Assembly: GCF_051622035.1 (NCBI RefSeq)
Contig: NC_135355.1
Location: 28,738,986-28,802,985 of the forward strand
Direction: 5' to 3'
Source of the DNA: Arctopsyche grandis
Lineage: Eukaryota; Arthropoda; Insecta; Trichoptera; Hydropsychidae
Length of the DNA: 64,000 bases
Shown here: one piece after another, positions 47,239-58,400 of the stretch
How positions within the stretch are numbered: the first letter of the stretch is position 1
How the letters are laid out: the number at the start of each line of letters is the position of its first letter
Made by a program: the position numbers and the translations under genes
The notes under the pieces: model-generated
The model's database searches: none
Told to the model about the DNA's origin: nothing
Seen by the model: the letters and a program-made list of their open reading frames with translations, nothing else

Positions 47239-50219
47239 TTGAAAACGAACCGTATGAAAGTGGTGAAGTGAAAAATTAGCGAAATAAAAAATGCTCCGAT
47301 AAGTGAAAACGTGATCTTTTGTTGCTCAGCGTCAGTAGATGAGATTAAAAGATCTTAATTTTTTTTCAAGCACTAGCTGAACCCGGCATTCGTTGCAATG
47401 CCACAATAATGCATGCAATTCCCGTTCCCGTTTCCCAGTTAACGTCGTGGTAATCTGACTTATCCGGCGTTTTGGCTCGTGCTTTTCGATGTGTTTCGAT
47501 AAGTAAATGTTTCAGTTTCAAATTAATACTTAATAATCAAATTAAATAATAGTAAAGATTATTTGTCGGAAAAACGCGAGTGGCGAATACATTTGAAATT
47601 ATTTAATTGTTTGTTTATTTTACCCTAACAACGCAGATGACGATGTGAACACATTTGAAATTATTGCGTTGCAATGCCACTCATTCCTGTTTTCCCGTTC
47701 CCGTTTTTGGGCGATTTTATTTTAAGAAACCATCGCGGGCATACACACAATAACTCGTGTAAGTTTCATCGCAATCGGTTGAATGGTATAGGAACGCATA
47801 CGTGACAGATAGACTTATAGACAGACAAACATTGATTTTTATAAAAAATATAGATTTTTGGAAATCCAAAATAACTATCATGTGTATGTACATATATGCC
47901 AGCGATGTTTGTGGATTCTGTAAGATTCAAAGTATGAGTTAATTATTAACTGCAACTGTAATTATTGTAATTAAACCTTGTCAACCCAATTCTATTGTAT
48001 ATCAAACGTAAGGTTTTGTGAAATACTTTTAAGGTTCCTTCTAACAAAAACATATTGAATGAATCGTATGACGATGAGTTGGAAAGCAATTTTAAAAGTA
48101 TGAATCATAGGAAAAGATTTATATGTAACTAGCTGAACCCGGCATGCGTTGCAATGCCATAATAACGCATGCAATTCCTGTTCCCGTTCTCGTTTACATT
48201 TGTCGGAAAAACGCAGGCAGCGAAAACATTTTAAATTATTGCGTTGCAATGACACTCATTCCCGTGTTTTCCGTTTCCGTTCCCGTTTTTTTGTCACAGT
48301 AATAAAGTCCACTCCTGGACACAAATCGTCCAAAGAAAGGATAACTGTCATGTGTTGCGGAAACTCATCGGGAACCCAGGGAATGAAACTTTTGGTGATT
48401 GGGAAAATATAGAAACCTCGGTCTTTTAAGGAAACTGAAATGAAAAATCTTCCCGTCGATTAATATACATAGTCAAAAGGGGCCATGGATGGACAGGGAG
48501 ATTTTTGAAGATTGGTTCATAAAGAAATGGGTTCCAGAGGTGCAAGATTGTTTATAAAATAAGGGATTGCCACAGAAAGCAACGTTGTTATTAGATAATG
48601 CTCCTTCTCATCCCAACGACAGCATATTGAAAACAAACGATAGACGTATGGTTACAAAATTTTTGCCCCCTAATCAATGAAACGTCTTTATACTCGTATA
48701 CACTTTTTTATATTTTGGCAACACTAGTACTAACTTCTAACGGCCACATATCTGCTCAACTATGAGCGTTTTTCTTAATAAATATTGAGTGTTAACATTA
48801 TGAAACAAAAATGTGTGTTGTAAATATGATATTATATTCGAAACCAAGTCAAAATTTGATTATTCGGATTATCCGTGCCCTTCCTCCCCAGCATTAGCCT
48901 GGATAATCGAGAATGTACTGTACCTTTTAAATATATTTAATTTAATATTTATATTTAATTGTTTTATATGAAAAAAAATGGTAAAAACTACCTACCTACC
49001 TACCTATGTACATACATATAAACAATATAAAACACCAATAGAAAAATTAATTAAATAAATTTTCAATAGATGGCGCTAAATGCTCAGAGACTTGCCTAGA
49101 GGAAACAGTATATACATAGAAGTATTTTGTTGATCTGTTATTATGTTTGTATTATATTCGTACGTTTTGTTGGCAGTGTTTTAATTGTGACATACGTATG
49201 TCGAATCGAATTATATGACTATTAAGTACGGCGAGCGTTATCTTACATAGCCACACAGAATAGCGCTATTATATACATATATATGATTATTAATTATATC
49301 GCTAAATGAAATGATTGATAAGAGTATGTTCTTTAAAATGATTCATCATTTCAATTGCGCTTTGCAGAAAATATATGAATAATCCACATGTTACATATAC
49401 GTATGCTTAACAAAACATCTCACTAACTAACGTATCACATGACCTGCAGTTCACGATAACTCGCTAATGAAAATGAGCGGACCATTTCTTTAAAGTTTCA
49501 TTAGAACAATTATCATCACTTTTCACATATTATTTTTTACAATACATATTCAAAAATCGACATACCCTCCCGTGAGCTGTTATTGCCCAAACTGACAAAT
49601 TTCCAGGTGGAGAGTTCGGCATCTGATTTCCTCCAATTGAAACGTTAATGAACGGCTCCTGCGTGGGATCTTTGTGCAGCGGGGCAATAGCACACCAAGA
49701 ATTGAGTGCGCTGTAGCGACGATATCGAACCCATTTACGTCTCCTCACGCAAGACTTCCATTGCTTAGTCGGCCCGAATTGAGCTGGAAAATCCACTGCA
49801 TAGCTCCATCCATCGTGGTCGAGAGGTTGGCCGTCGAGAGATAGTTCGAGCTGCCAGTCACCTTCCCATTGCCAGGCCATGGAAGGCAGTCGAATGCGAT
49901 CGATGGCGCGATCGCGAGTACCATCTTTGGTGGAGAAGTGATAGCGATCGGTGGGTAAAAGTCTGCCGCTGAATCCTTCCAATGGGAGCCAACGCTCGTT
50001 CTCATAGGCGTCTTCGCGCACCCTCACTGGTAGTTCCAGTCCGTGAAGGTGCACATACACCTGACGATCTCCACCTACTGCCCATAAGAAGTGCGGTACT
50101 GCTGACAGGTGTTTGAATTCCAAACCCAGGTACATGAATTCGCGCCAAACGCTACCAGCAGTTGACAGAGCGTATACACGCCCTTCGTTGTTGATCGCGA
50201 ATAATAAAGAGCTCGGCAT
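39367..50219 (-). CDS. TECPR1: TECPR1 / Pex23, tectonin protein with a galectin domain
   Basis: Eighteen exons, 1297 residues: 50219-49566, 45958-45371, 45292-45165, 45087-44934, 44795-44623, 44548-44272, 44193-44034, 43957-43821, 43747-43536, 43461-43353, 43276-43130, 42527-42377, 42303-42104, 42033-41824, 41745-41647, 41573-41441, 39814-39638 and 39551-39367, all in phase. Order of parts: dysferlin domain (AYENERW to WKSCVRRRKW, about 70-166), tectonin repeats, a helix like the human ATG5-binding region (AWRLQILDDLKARL, about 575), a PH-like domain ending EEWLSIL, a galectin domain (about 770-913), a second dysferlin domain (VYENQRWNPLTGY to DCVRRRRW, about 983-1075) and C-terminal tectonin repeats. 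Mammalian TECPR1 links autophagosomes to lysosomes and binds sphingomyelin on damaged lysosomes. The start MPSSLLFAI aligns with the human start; an in-frame ATG at 50270 is less likely. Confidence 0.93.
40209..40370. mobile_element. MITE, second copy of the 12091 family
   Basis: It shares TGTTACCGAGAGTTGGCG, GTGTCAGTGAA, TTTCGCGCG and AACGCGCCAACTCTCAGTAA with the copy at 12091-12230. It lies in the last-but-one intron of TECPR1. Confidence 0.75.
40783..40865 (-). mobile_element. LINE 3' end fragment
   Basis: A short piece matching the 3' UTR of the LINE at 25111 (GGACCATTGTAGCATTACAG, then CCTAATGCGTTACAA), with a TTTA-repeat tail on the plus strand. Confidence 0.6.
42640..43090 (+). pseudogene. 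RTE-type LINE fragment, C-terminal end
   Basis: Broken plus-strand frames read QRSIERCILGITRRDRKR, NMWVRSMTEVVDVW, KFKWLWASHVAR and GDGLMKSKKCV. These are the usual order of motifs after the reverse transcriptase in RTE-type LINEs. Several stops and shifts are present. It lies in a TECPR1 intron, antisense to the gene. A related inverted piece is at 53470. Confidence 0.65.
46440..46985 (+). pseudogene. Jockey-like LINE 3' fragment
   Basis: Broken frames carry a Jockey-type C-terminal tail (IIYNTPIYTN, KLHVIYNIPFVTDITNKLT). AT-rich 3' UTR follows and the piece ends in AATAAAAAGC and A-rich sequence near 46985. Confidence 0.5.
47166..47235. repeat. TA dinucleotide microsatellite
   Basis: About 34 uninterrupted TA units. 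Confidence 0.98.
47368..48290. repeat. Two copies of an AGCTGAACCCGGCAT repeat
   Basis: Copies start near 47368 and 48128 with CTAGCTGAACCCGGCAT, then CGTTGCAATGCC and CCCGTTCCCGTT. The first ends with GACAGACAAACATTGATTTT and ATAAAAAATATAGAT, an ending often seen in dispersed insect repeats. The second ends where the transposase remnant begins. Class not assigned. Confidence 0.5.
48290..48925 (+). pseudogene. Tigger/pogo-type DDE transposase remnant
   Basis: Broken plus-strand frames carry APGHKSSKERITVMCCGN, MKLLVIGKI, WFIKKWVPEVQ, LPQKATLLLDNAPSHP and KFLPPN. This is the order seen in Tigger/pogo transposases; LLLDNAPSHP is the second catalytic Asp region. In-frame stops and shifts show it is dead. 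The 3' end, GGATAATCGAGAATGTACTG then TA, reads as a Tigger terminal repeat. The 5' half is missing. Confidence 0.75.
48958..49135. repeat. Third copy of the 35599 repeat
   Basis: It has the ACTACCTACCTACCTACCTA tract, CAATAGAAAAATTAATT and ATAGATGGCGCTAAATGCTC as in the tandem copies in VPS35L. Confidence 0.65.
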
Positions 50220-50467
50220 CTCGGCGAATGACAGATGCCGATGACAGGCGGTGTTGAAAACTGTCACCAATGTGACAGGTGCGTTGCGGTGTGGTGCGGT
50301 GCGGTGCGGGGCGTGTGCCCTTGCTATCGCCCCGCACAGACCACCTGATCGGCGGTCAACCGACCGGTCAACTGACGCAACTCAAACGTCAATAGACACT
50401 TGCTAACAAAGGTACCAACTTTAAAATGTCTGGTTCAGAATCAATTGATTTTGTATTTTTTTTATTT
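50220..50467. promoter_or_regulatory. Probable TECPR1 promoter region
   Basis: The 5' flank of TECPR1 has a GC-rich GGTGC-repeat tract at 50285-50320, unlike the AT-rich background. I infer a promoter from position only. Confidence 0.35.
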
Positions 50468-51594
50468 TGGTTCGGTGATTACTAGTCAAATGTGAACCGG
50501 TCACAGGACAACCGGTCGCTCTAGATAGGTCACACGTGATCACCCATCACACTAAAACTGGTCACGAGAAAACTGGTCACACCCTAAAATCGGTCACGAG
50601 AAAACTGGTTAACCGATTTTAGGGTATGACCAGTTTTCTCTTGACCAGTTTTAGTGTGACGGGTGATCACGTGTGACCGATCGAGGTGACTGGTTCACAT
50701 TTGACTAGTAGTCCGTTTACCTTTTATTTTGACTGCTGTTATGCGTTAGGTTTATATGGACGCATCAAGTATACACACTTACCTTATACAAAAAAATCGG
50801 ATGTGACCAACCCATGACTTTATCTATTGTAAGACAGGTGAGGGGGTCACCAGTGTAAGACAGATAGTGCTGGCTGTTGCGAAGTTGCGACGTTCGTTGA
50901 GGGGGTCACCAGTGTAAGATCGCCAGTTATAGAACAGGGGTCACCAGTGTAAGACAGGGAAGGTATGTTGACCGTATCCCGGTCTAACGAAACACGTGTT
51001 GTGTAGTTTAAAAGAGGATCGTTTATTTTTGTTCAATTGGTACAATGGTTATTGTATGTACGAAGAGGTTTCTTCGGAGAAGTGATCTGGTGGAGGTTGC
51101 TGCGTTGCTTTATAAACGTTTTGGGTTGAAGTGTGTCGTGTGCACATCTTTTGTTCTTGGTACTCGCGCTGCCCTAGTTATGTTTTATGGGTTCATACGC
51201 CTGGACGTAGTTCGTGGTTTTTATGGGTTCAGTGTGTTCTTCCTTTGTTTCCCAGATACGTGTATAGAAACACGTGTCGACCTTTTGACGAGGCGAGCGT
51301 GTGCCATGCGTTAATGACTTAAAATGCGTTTAAAATGCATACATAACCGTTCACACATACCGGTTATGAGAGCATTTTCGATACAAATTGAGCGTAAATG
51401 TAGGGAAGCTTACACAAAACAAAAGTTCTTAACGTATTCTGGTTGTCGAATTTTGTTCAAAATTATTACTATAATTATTATACACATTAAATATCAAGAA
51501 AATAAACATAATTTAAAAGGTCAAAATAAAATAATGAAATATTGTTTTAAAAAACTTCTGACCAAAACCTTATCATCTCTAAGTTAGTACATAG

Positions 51595-51960
51595 CCAGCA
51601 GTTTGGCTTAATGGTAACGTTAACACTAGCGGTATCTACCGCGGTATTTGATAGATCTATCAAATACCGCGGTAGATACCGCTAGTGTTAACGCTACCAA
51701 TGGTAGCGCATATATTTAGCACCACTGAGGTCGAAGGTTCGAGTCCTCGTTAAACTGCTGGTTAGGCTTGGGGGTTTTGTGACTCCAAATCAATCGTTTC
51801 TCTATCAGAGTTTGCCAATTTTATATGATCACTGTTGAAACGGTTCCTGAAAATTGGTATTAGATCATTTCCTGTTGTCACAAAATCTGTGTGTATAATT
51901 TGTAAAAATTATGCACAGTAATCTGAAATCTATAGACATCTCTATAATTTCGTGTTTATT
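51595..51960 (+). repeat. tRNA-derived SINE, copy B, interrupted
   Basis: The head CCAGCAGTTTGGCTTAATGG, B-box GGTTCGAGTCC and pairing end AAACTGCTGG mirror copy A at 1849. The body shares GTGACTCC, ATCGTTTC, TTTGCCAATTTT and GGTTCCTG. The A-box region is split by a palindrome at 51617-51698. The 3' border is approximate. Confidence 0.7.
51617..51698. mobile_element. 82-bp palindromic insertion in the SINE
   Basis: A 76-bp perfect palindrome (51618-51693, centre GATAGATCTATC) is flanked by a direct 7-bp repeat AATGGTA at 51610-51616 and 51699-51705. This looks like a target duplication. Confidence 0.75.
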
Positions 51961-52252
51961 ATATGTATAAAATTGTAATAATAATTGTATACAAAAATCT
52001 AAAAATAATCCATAGATGTCTCTATGATTATTATTTCTGTACTGATTAATTGTTATATGCTATGTATTCTGATTGTATAAGTATTATTGTATATCTGACC
52101 GTTATCGTACACTCGTCGCATTGGAGCGATCTGTAATGGCGAGTGTATATTGATTGTGACCAGTTTTAGTGTGACGGGTGATCACGTGTGACCGATCTAG
52201 AGCGACCGGTTGTCCTGTGACTGGTTCACATATGACTAGTAGTCCGTTTACC

Positions 52253-53469
52253 GTACAAATGTGTGCAACGCACGCAGACGACCGAAATATAAAGGCGGCC
52301 GAAAGAAACGAGAGTTGAAAAAATTATATTCCTTAAAAAATACGAAACACGACATCTTACTTTTTAAAATACATTTAGTTTGTCTTGTTCTATACTTGTG
52401 GATTGCTGTTGTAAGTTACAACTTGTAACACACCCGAACTATAATTCGGAGAAATAACGGGTTGGCAGGTATAGCTGCAGTCCGCATGAGCTAGGTCTTT
52501 AATGTTTTATTATTTTTGTGACTGTCAGATGTATTTCTACAAGGATGTTAAGTATTGTTTGGTCATCGAAAGAACAATGTCCTAGATGTGGGATTGGGGG
52601 TAAAAACACTATTTTCATGAGTGAACTTGAAAACGTTACGTTTTTCTTTCTGTTTCGTTTTGGTTTTCTGTCTGTTTTTCTGGTTAATTTTTATTGTGAT
52701 TAAAATTTCCAACAGTATATTTATTTCACAATATTTATCACAAGGTAAGATTTTTGCACCACTCGCATGCACTCAATTTTTATTTTATTAATATGATTAT
52801 TATTATTAATTACTTTTAGGCGAGGCCCTGATAGTACGCAACCAGTGATTGACATTACATCGAACAATATACTGAATTCGGGAGACACTTCCTTCGACAA
52901 AAACAATTACATACATTAAGCTATTTCAGAAAACCAGGCTTGGTTTTCACAGCAATAGCAATTTTTGGCATTCATTGCAGTGTAAAAACTATAATGCAGT
53001 GGTTAGTAAACTTTTTGAATGATTGAATGAACGTTCCGTCTAAAATGAGAGGGTCGCTGCGTGGAAAACCAAAAGGCTCAACAGGCCAAATCAACAAATG
53101 TGCGGAAAAATTTTGCCCCTACACAAAATTACTTACAAATCGTCATATGAAAATTCTTATATTAAAAAATCTCGTAGATGAGTAGCTACACTATTTGTTT
53201 TCCCAAAATTATTTTGGCACACGTATTTTTTTTTTTATCTCTCTCGCAATAGAAATACATATGTACATATAAGATCCTGGATGCAGGGGCTTCCAAATGA
53301 TACACATGGAGTAGCTTAGAGTGTTTATTTATACGTCTTAACGTCGGGCAAGCCTTACGGCAAGTACCCATACATGCTTCACATCATGCACGTTCGCTAA
53401 TCACACACTCGAACGTTCAAAAATCTTTCCTACATACATATATACATATTTAGATATCATCATCATTTA
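52253..53469. other. Non-coding, partly repetitive
   Basis: 52843-53035 matches 20085-20245 (CAGTGATTGACRTTACA, TTCACAGC, GCAGTGGTTAGTAAACTTTT). Otherwise no gene is recognised. Confidence 0.45.
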
Positions 53470-53765
53470 CAGTCATTCAACATACATATAATCCTGAATA
53501 AAGGCTTCTCTAACACGATTTCATTCGTTTCTGTTTTGCGCAACTCTCATCCATCTCACCCCATACATATTTTTAGTTTCGTCCACCCATCTTCCTTTCA
53601 CTCTTTTACTTCTCTTGGGTACCAGTTTAGCACTTCTTTTGTCCACCTTACATCCATCATTCTAGCTATGTGACTGGCCCATCACCATTTCAAACTCTTC
53701 ACCATTACCACCACCCTTGTCATACTTCTAAACCATATATTCCATTTTCCATCTCTCATAGTTTT
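53470..53765 (-). pseudogene. RTE-type LINE fragment, C-terminal end
   Basis: Minus-strand broken frames read RDGKWNIWFRSMTRVVVMVK, WWWASHIARMMDVRWTKEVL and NWYPRE. This is the same region as the fragment at 42640 and of the same type. Confidence 0.65.
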
Positions 53766-55476
53766 TACTACAAATATTGATGAAAAGATGAATAATGAGT
53801 AATAACTCATTCATTTTTACAAGGATGTTAAAATTTTTAAGGACTACTTAAAAAGTGTATGTGATTCAACATCGAAACATTTGCCACAGTTATAAAGAAA
53901 AAAAATCAATAAAAGACGCAGTATCAATAGATAACTTTTATTGCCATAAATATACAAGAATATATAATAATTCCTGTCGTTTTATATTTACTAAATGCTT
54001 TTGATGTTCGTTTATAAAATGTATATGTGTGCCTTTATCATGGCAATTTGATTATAATTAAAAAAATATTGAATTTTAAAAATTTCTATGAAATAATTCA
54101 AAAAGGATTCTTGTGTATATATATTATAGATACAAATATTACATCAGCAATACAGAATAATATTTTAATTAAAAATTTAGTTTTCAATAATTAAATTGGA
54201 TGGTTTAAAATAATTCATTATATTGAAATTATTTACATAAGTTTCAGTTGAAATTTAAATTTCAAACAGATTGTAAAAATTAAAAGAGTACGTTTCACTG
54301 GATTTGATAAAGCAACAATTATAGAAACTCAATAATTATTTCAGGATTTGTGCAAACATGCACTTCAAAGATGAAAAATATTTAAAAATCTTAGAAATGA
54401 GGAACAGAAAAATATTAATGCAATCGATTCGAACCTAAGAAAAATGAACAACTGATAAACTTATCTTAGCTTGAATAAGATAAGAAACAGTGTCAAAATT
54501 ATTTTTAAAGTTAAAAAGCGGCAAACTTTGGCAACATTCTAATCATTTGATTTTTTTAAATTAAAATGGCAAAATTTACCATGCAAGAGGCAAAAGAAGC
54601 AAATTAATTTTTAAATAGGAAGAGCCGCTAAATAAATTATCTATTTACATTTCATAGGTCATCCCGTACTATGCATTTTTTGGCATAATTCAACAATATT
54701 TACAATCGTATAAAAAAAAAACACCATCCTTCTCTCTAAGGATTTCTACTTTCAAAAAAAAAAAAATATATGCACAATAAATTACTTGAATATAAGAAAA
54801 CATCAACTAAAAGTAAAATAAAACAAATTGTAAGATCTCTTTTTGTGCAAAATCTAATGAATGAAGAACACATTTTTCATATTGAAAACAAACATTTATA
54901 AATAAAACATAAATCCCACACAATTTTAAATAAAACAAAAAGGCAATTTAAATTATCTATAAAAGCTTTCATTCGAGAATCTCAAAATGACTAAATTGTC
55001 TACCTCTAAAATCGAAAAAGAATTGTTAAAAAATGTTTCTGTTCAAACATACAACTAAATGTTAAGTAAAATAATTAAAAAGAAACTATTTACATTGATT
55101 TTCTAAAATTATCTATATTACAAAATAGTGTCGTTATGAATGTAACAAGTATAATACTATTTTTCCACACATGCCAACAGAAACTGAACATTTTCATCTA
55201 ATCATCGACAAAGACATAAATGCTGAAATTATTTAAAGAATACATTTTCACAAAGAAACAAGATTCATTGAGATCAAAGTACCTAAAAAGTCAAAAAAAT
55301 TTTGAATAAATCATAGATTTACTTATCACTCATGGAATTTAATATAAAATAAATAAATAATATTAACTAAACTAAACAAATAACAGACATGAACGAAAGT
55401 ATAAACCTACACTAAATCCTATTGAACAGATCGATGAAAACAGTCGAGTTTCGCATGCGTGAATATTATCACAATC
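53766..55476. other. AT-rich 3' flank of milton
   Basis: No ORF of note. Probably the milton 3' UTR on the minus strand plus intergenic sequence; extremely AT-rich. Confidence 0.4.
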
Positions 55477-58400
55477 TTATAGTAAGCCTCCTTTGCGACC
55501 AAACAGAAGAGAACTCAACGTGCCCAGGGTAGAAAATGTCTGACCGGATTGCTTATTAGGAGAACCAACAGTACCAAGATCAGGTCTCATAGTATTAACT
55601 GTTCCAAGGTCTCCTCGAGGACGTGGACGACGTTGTGCTCTATCAATTTGTGCCTTAATTGCACCAGATCCCGGTTGACCCGGTACCCCGAGTGGAGGAG
55701 CTGCAGATTCAGCAGGATGCTCAGCAACATCGGACAAGGCGTTAGCGCGCCCTTGTTGCAACGTTTGTTTCAAGCATGTAAGCTGGGCCATCGGACTTTG
55801 TTGTCCTCTTCTCATATATATACCGCCAGTAGTTTGCAAAGATAAGGGGCTGGAACATACTCCCATTAAGCTGTTGATGCCGATTCTTTCAACTTTGTCA
55901 ACAATACGATTCTTTCTATCTGTTCGAGATGACTTTTGTGAGTGTGCAGGAAGTGGTGAAAATGTTCTTCTTAGTATATCAGCTCCACTATTGATCAGAG
56001 ATTGCAGCGGTGGTAGTGGATGAAGGGGTGAATCAGAATATTCAGGAGGTGGTGATGAAGGAGGAGTAGATAATGGTGAACCTAGTTGAGGACTGTTGCA
56101 AGGTGTTGCTGTAGGTGACCAAGCAATAGCTGGAGTAGCCACGCACGATGGGGTAACTGCTTTAATGCCTCTCTCATTCAGAATGTTTGCTAATCCCATG
56201 TTTGTTGAGAAAGTACAAGTTGAATTTCTTCTAGACAGAGTAGCACGTGGTGTGTGACAAGGTGAATGACGAGCACTGGGCATCCGAGAAGGAACTTCAC
56301 TACAAACTTCGCTTCCGAGAGCACTTCCCCACATACTGCCACCCAAACTGCCAGCTACACTTCCGCGCATGCTTCCTGCAACACTACCAGCCATACTTCC
56401 TGCCATACTACCATCATCAGGATGCATAACCATACTGTTGGTATATGTGAAGATTAAATTGGAATTGTCAAAACGTTTCCCAGGGAATTCGTCATCTTCT
56501 TCCACATCATTTAAGCTATAAATCGGTAAACCAAGATCTCCAACGCCACGTCCTCCCCTGATTTGAACACCAGGTCTATCCTCCAAAAGACCTGAAGTAA
56601 ACATGCGGGAAAATTACATGATGAAATCTATATAAATACGCAATTCAAGAAATGCACAAAAGTGAATAAGTACATACCTGACATTGTAGGAGTTGCTAGT
56701 TGAGCCCAATGATGCAATGTATGTGAACCTTCCATTGGTTTTACAATCTGAAGTCTATCAGGAAGACGCCAAGAAGTTGTTCCACTTCCACCAAAAGCAG
56801 CACTTCGTCCAATACTACTAACAACACCAGTGGACATGATACTGTCCGGTGTTCTTAGTCCGAAAGGCAAAGAGCTGATTGGAGAGCTTCGTCCTAAAAG
56901 AAAGTATTTTTAAAATCACCAATTTCATATTCGAATTTTACTCTCAAATTGATTTCATACCATCATAATCATAATGATTGAAATGTTGTCCAGCGGTAAG
57001 TTTAGCACGCCTAGCTTTAATTTCAGCCGGTGTTAGCCTACGTAATGCAGCCTCCAAGTCAGCCGCCCCCGGCACTCCAGGAATTCCAACACTTGATCCA
57101 CCGCTGAAAAAAATAAAAAAATATATAAAGAATAGTTCCGATACAGAGTTGATTAATTTAGTACAAACTAAACTAACGGGTAAGTGTCTTCAGGATCGCC
57201 AAAGCTGCTCGTAACCGATGCATTGTCCATAGCAGAATCTGAGCTACAGGTACTCATACGTGGACCTGACATTGAAACTGTCTGCATAGGGTTCTGAGAA
57301 AGCCACGCTCCGGTACTACCTGGCAGTGTTCCTGACATTCCTTTACCAGCTCGTTCCATTCCTGCAGCTTGAGCTCGGCTAGCACATTTAACAGTCTCAA
57401 ATACTTTCTTGAAAGGTTGTCTGAAATAGAATATTGATTTAAATTAAAATAAATTCAATCCAATCAGAAATTGAAATAAAACAATATCATTCAAACATAC
57501 ACTCTATCTCCAATTCCAGAATCCATACTGAGATCAGAGTACAGAGATGTTTCCAATAATTCTGATTGTAGCGAATCGTGCTGCGATAGTCCTGCAGCTG
57601 TAGCAATGTGAGGCATAATGTGTGACATGTGTGGTGGAACACCTCCTCGTACCATCGGTTGAACACGTTTTCGTTGTTGTCTTAATTGTTCTTGAGTATC
57701 ATGCAATAAACTGAGCACTTCGGCATAACGATCTTTGAAATCGGCCAATTCGGATGCTAAACTATTTTGATTCTCCCGTGTGATATCCAACAGAGCAATT
57801 GCTTGCTCATGTTCTACTGTCATCTGGAAACACATTTTATAGTAAGCAACATATCAAATAAAATATAAAAAAGTTAACAACTATTATAACATACCTGCTG
57901 TAGTTTTTGCTCGGTGATTTGAAGTTTAGACATTGTCGTGTCGAGCAAATCCTTTTGCTGTTGACACTCCTCTTTAGTTCTCGAGAGCTCATCTTCGATT
58001 CCATCGACCTCCATACTTGCACTCGCTGCAATCGAATTACTTTATAAGTCGTTGGAGTGTAAACAAACACTAACATGTCAATTGAAGACTTCGTTTGAAA
58101 AACAGCGTATGTCCATTTTTTTCGAAATCGATTTTATTGTTGCAAACGATAGTCCTGATCACGGACTACATGCTCACTTTTTATTGGATGTGGAAAAAAT
58201 CTCTTAGTCACTAAAAATGAGCGTCAAAAAATAGCCACTTTTGGAAAAACACCACTTGTCCAAGCATTTTGTTAGAAAAACAACATATGTCCAGGGACAT
58301 ATGTTGTTCTTCCTACAAGATCGGCCTCAAACGATGCATGTATGTACGTCATATGTTTTATAACTTCTTCTAATGGTATAATATTCTTTTTTAAAACTAT

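Larger units (their letters stand above)
46138..47333. mobile_element. Long-TIR Tc1/mariner-like element, copy 3, with insertions
   Basis: Left end TACACTGAGCAACAAAAAAT, right end TTTTGTTGCTCAGCG. The centre has been invaded by a LINE fragment (46440-46985), and a long TA microsatellite lies in the right half. It is in intron 1 of TECPR1. Confidence 0.7.
50468..52252. mobile_element. 1.8 kb inverted-repeat element with an extra internal end
   Basis: Left end GGTTCGGTGATTACTAGTCA then GGACAACCGGTCGCTCTAGA. The right end at about 52157-52252 is its complement. A second, more diverged right end at 50625-50720 forms a complete hairpin with the same left end. Inside, GGGGTCACCAGTGTAAGA occurs three times (50838-50957), and there is a SINE. 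A Gly-poor ORF at 51045-51314 has no recognisable family. Confidence 0.55.

Noticed and set aside
51045-51322. 89-codon ORF with hydrophobic stretches
   Set aside because: It lies inside a nested repeat region; no family recognised, so chance is more likely.
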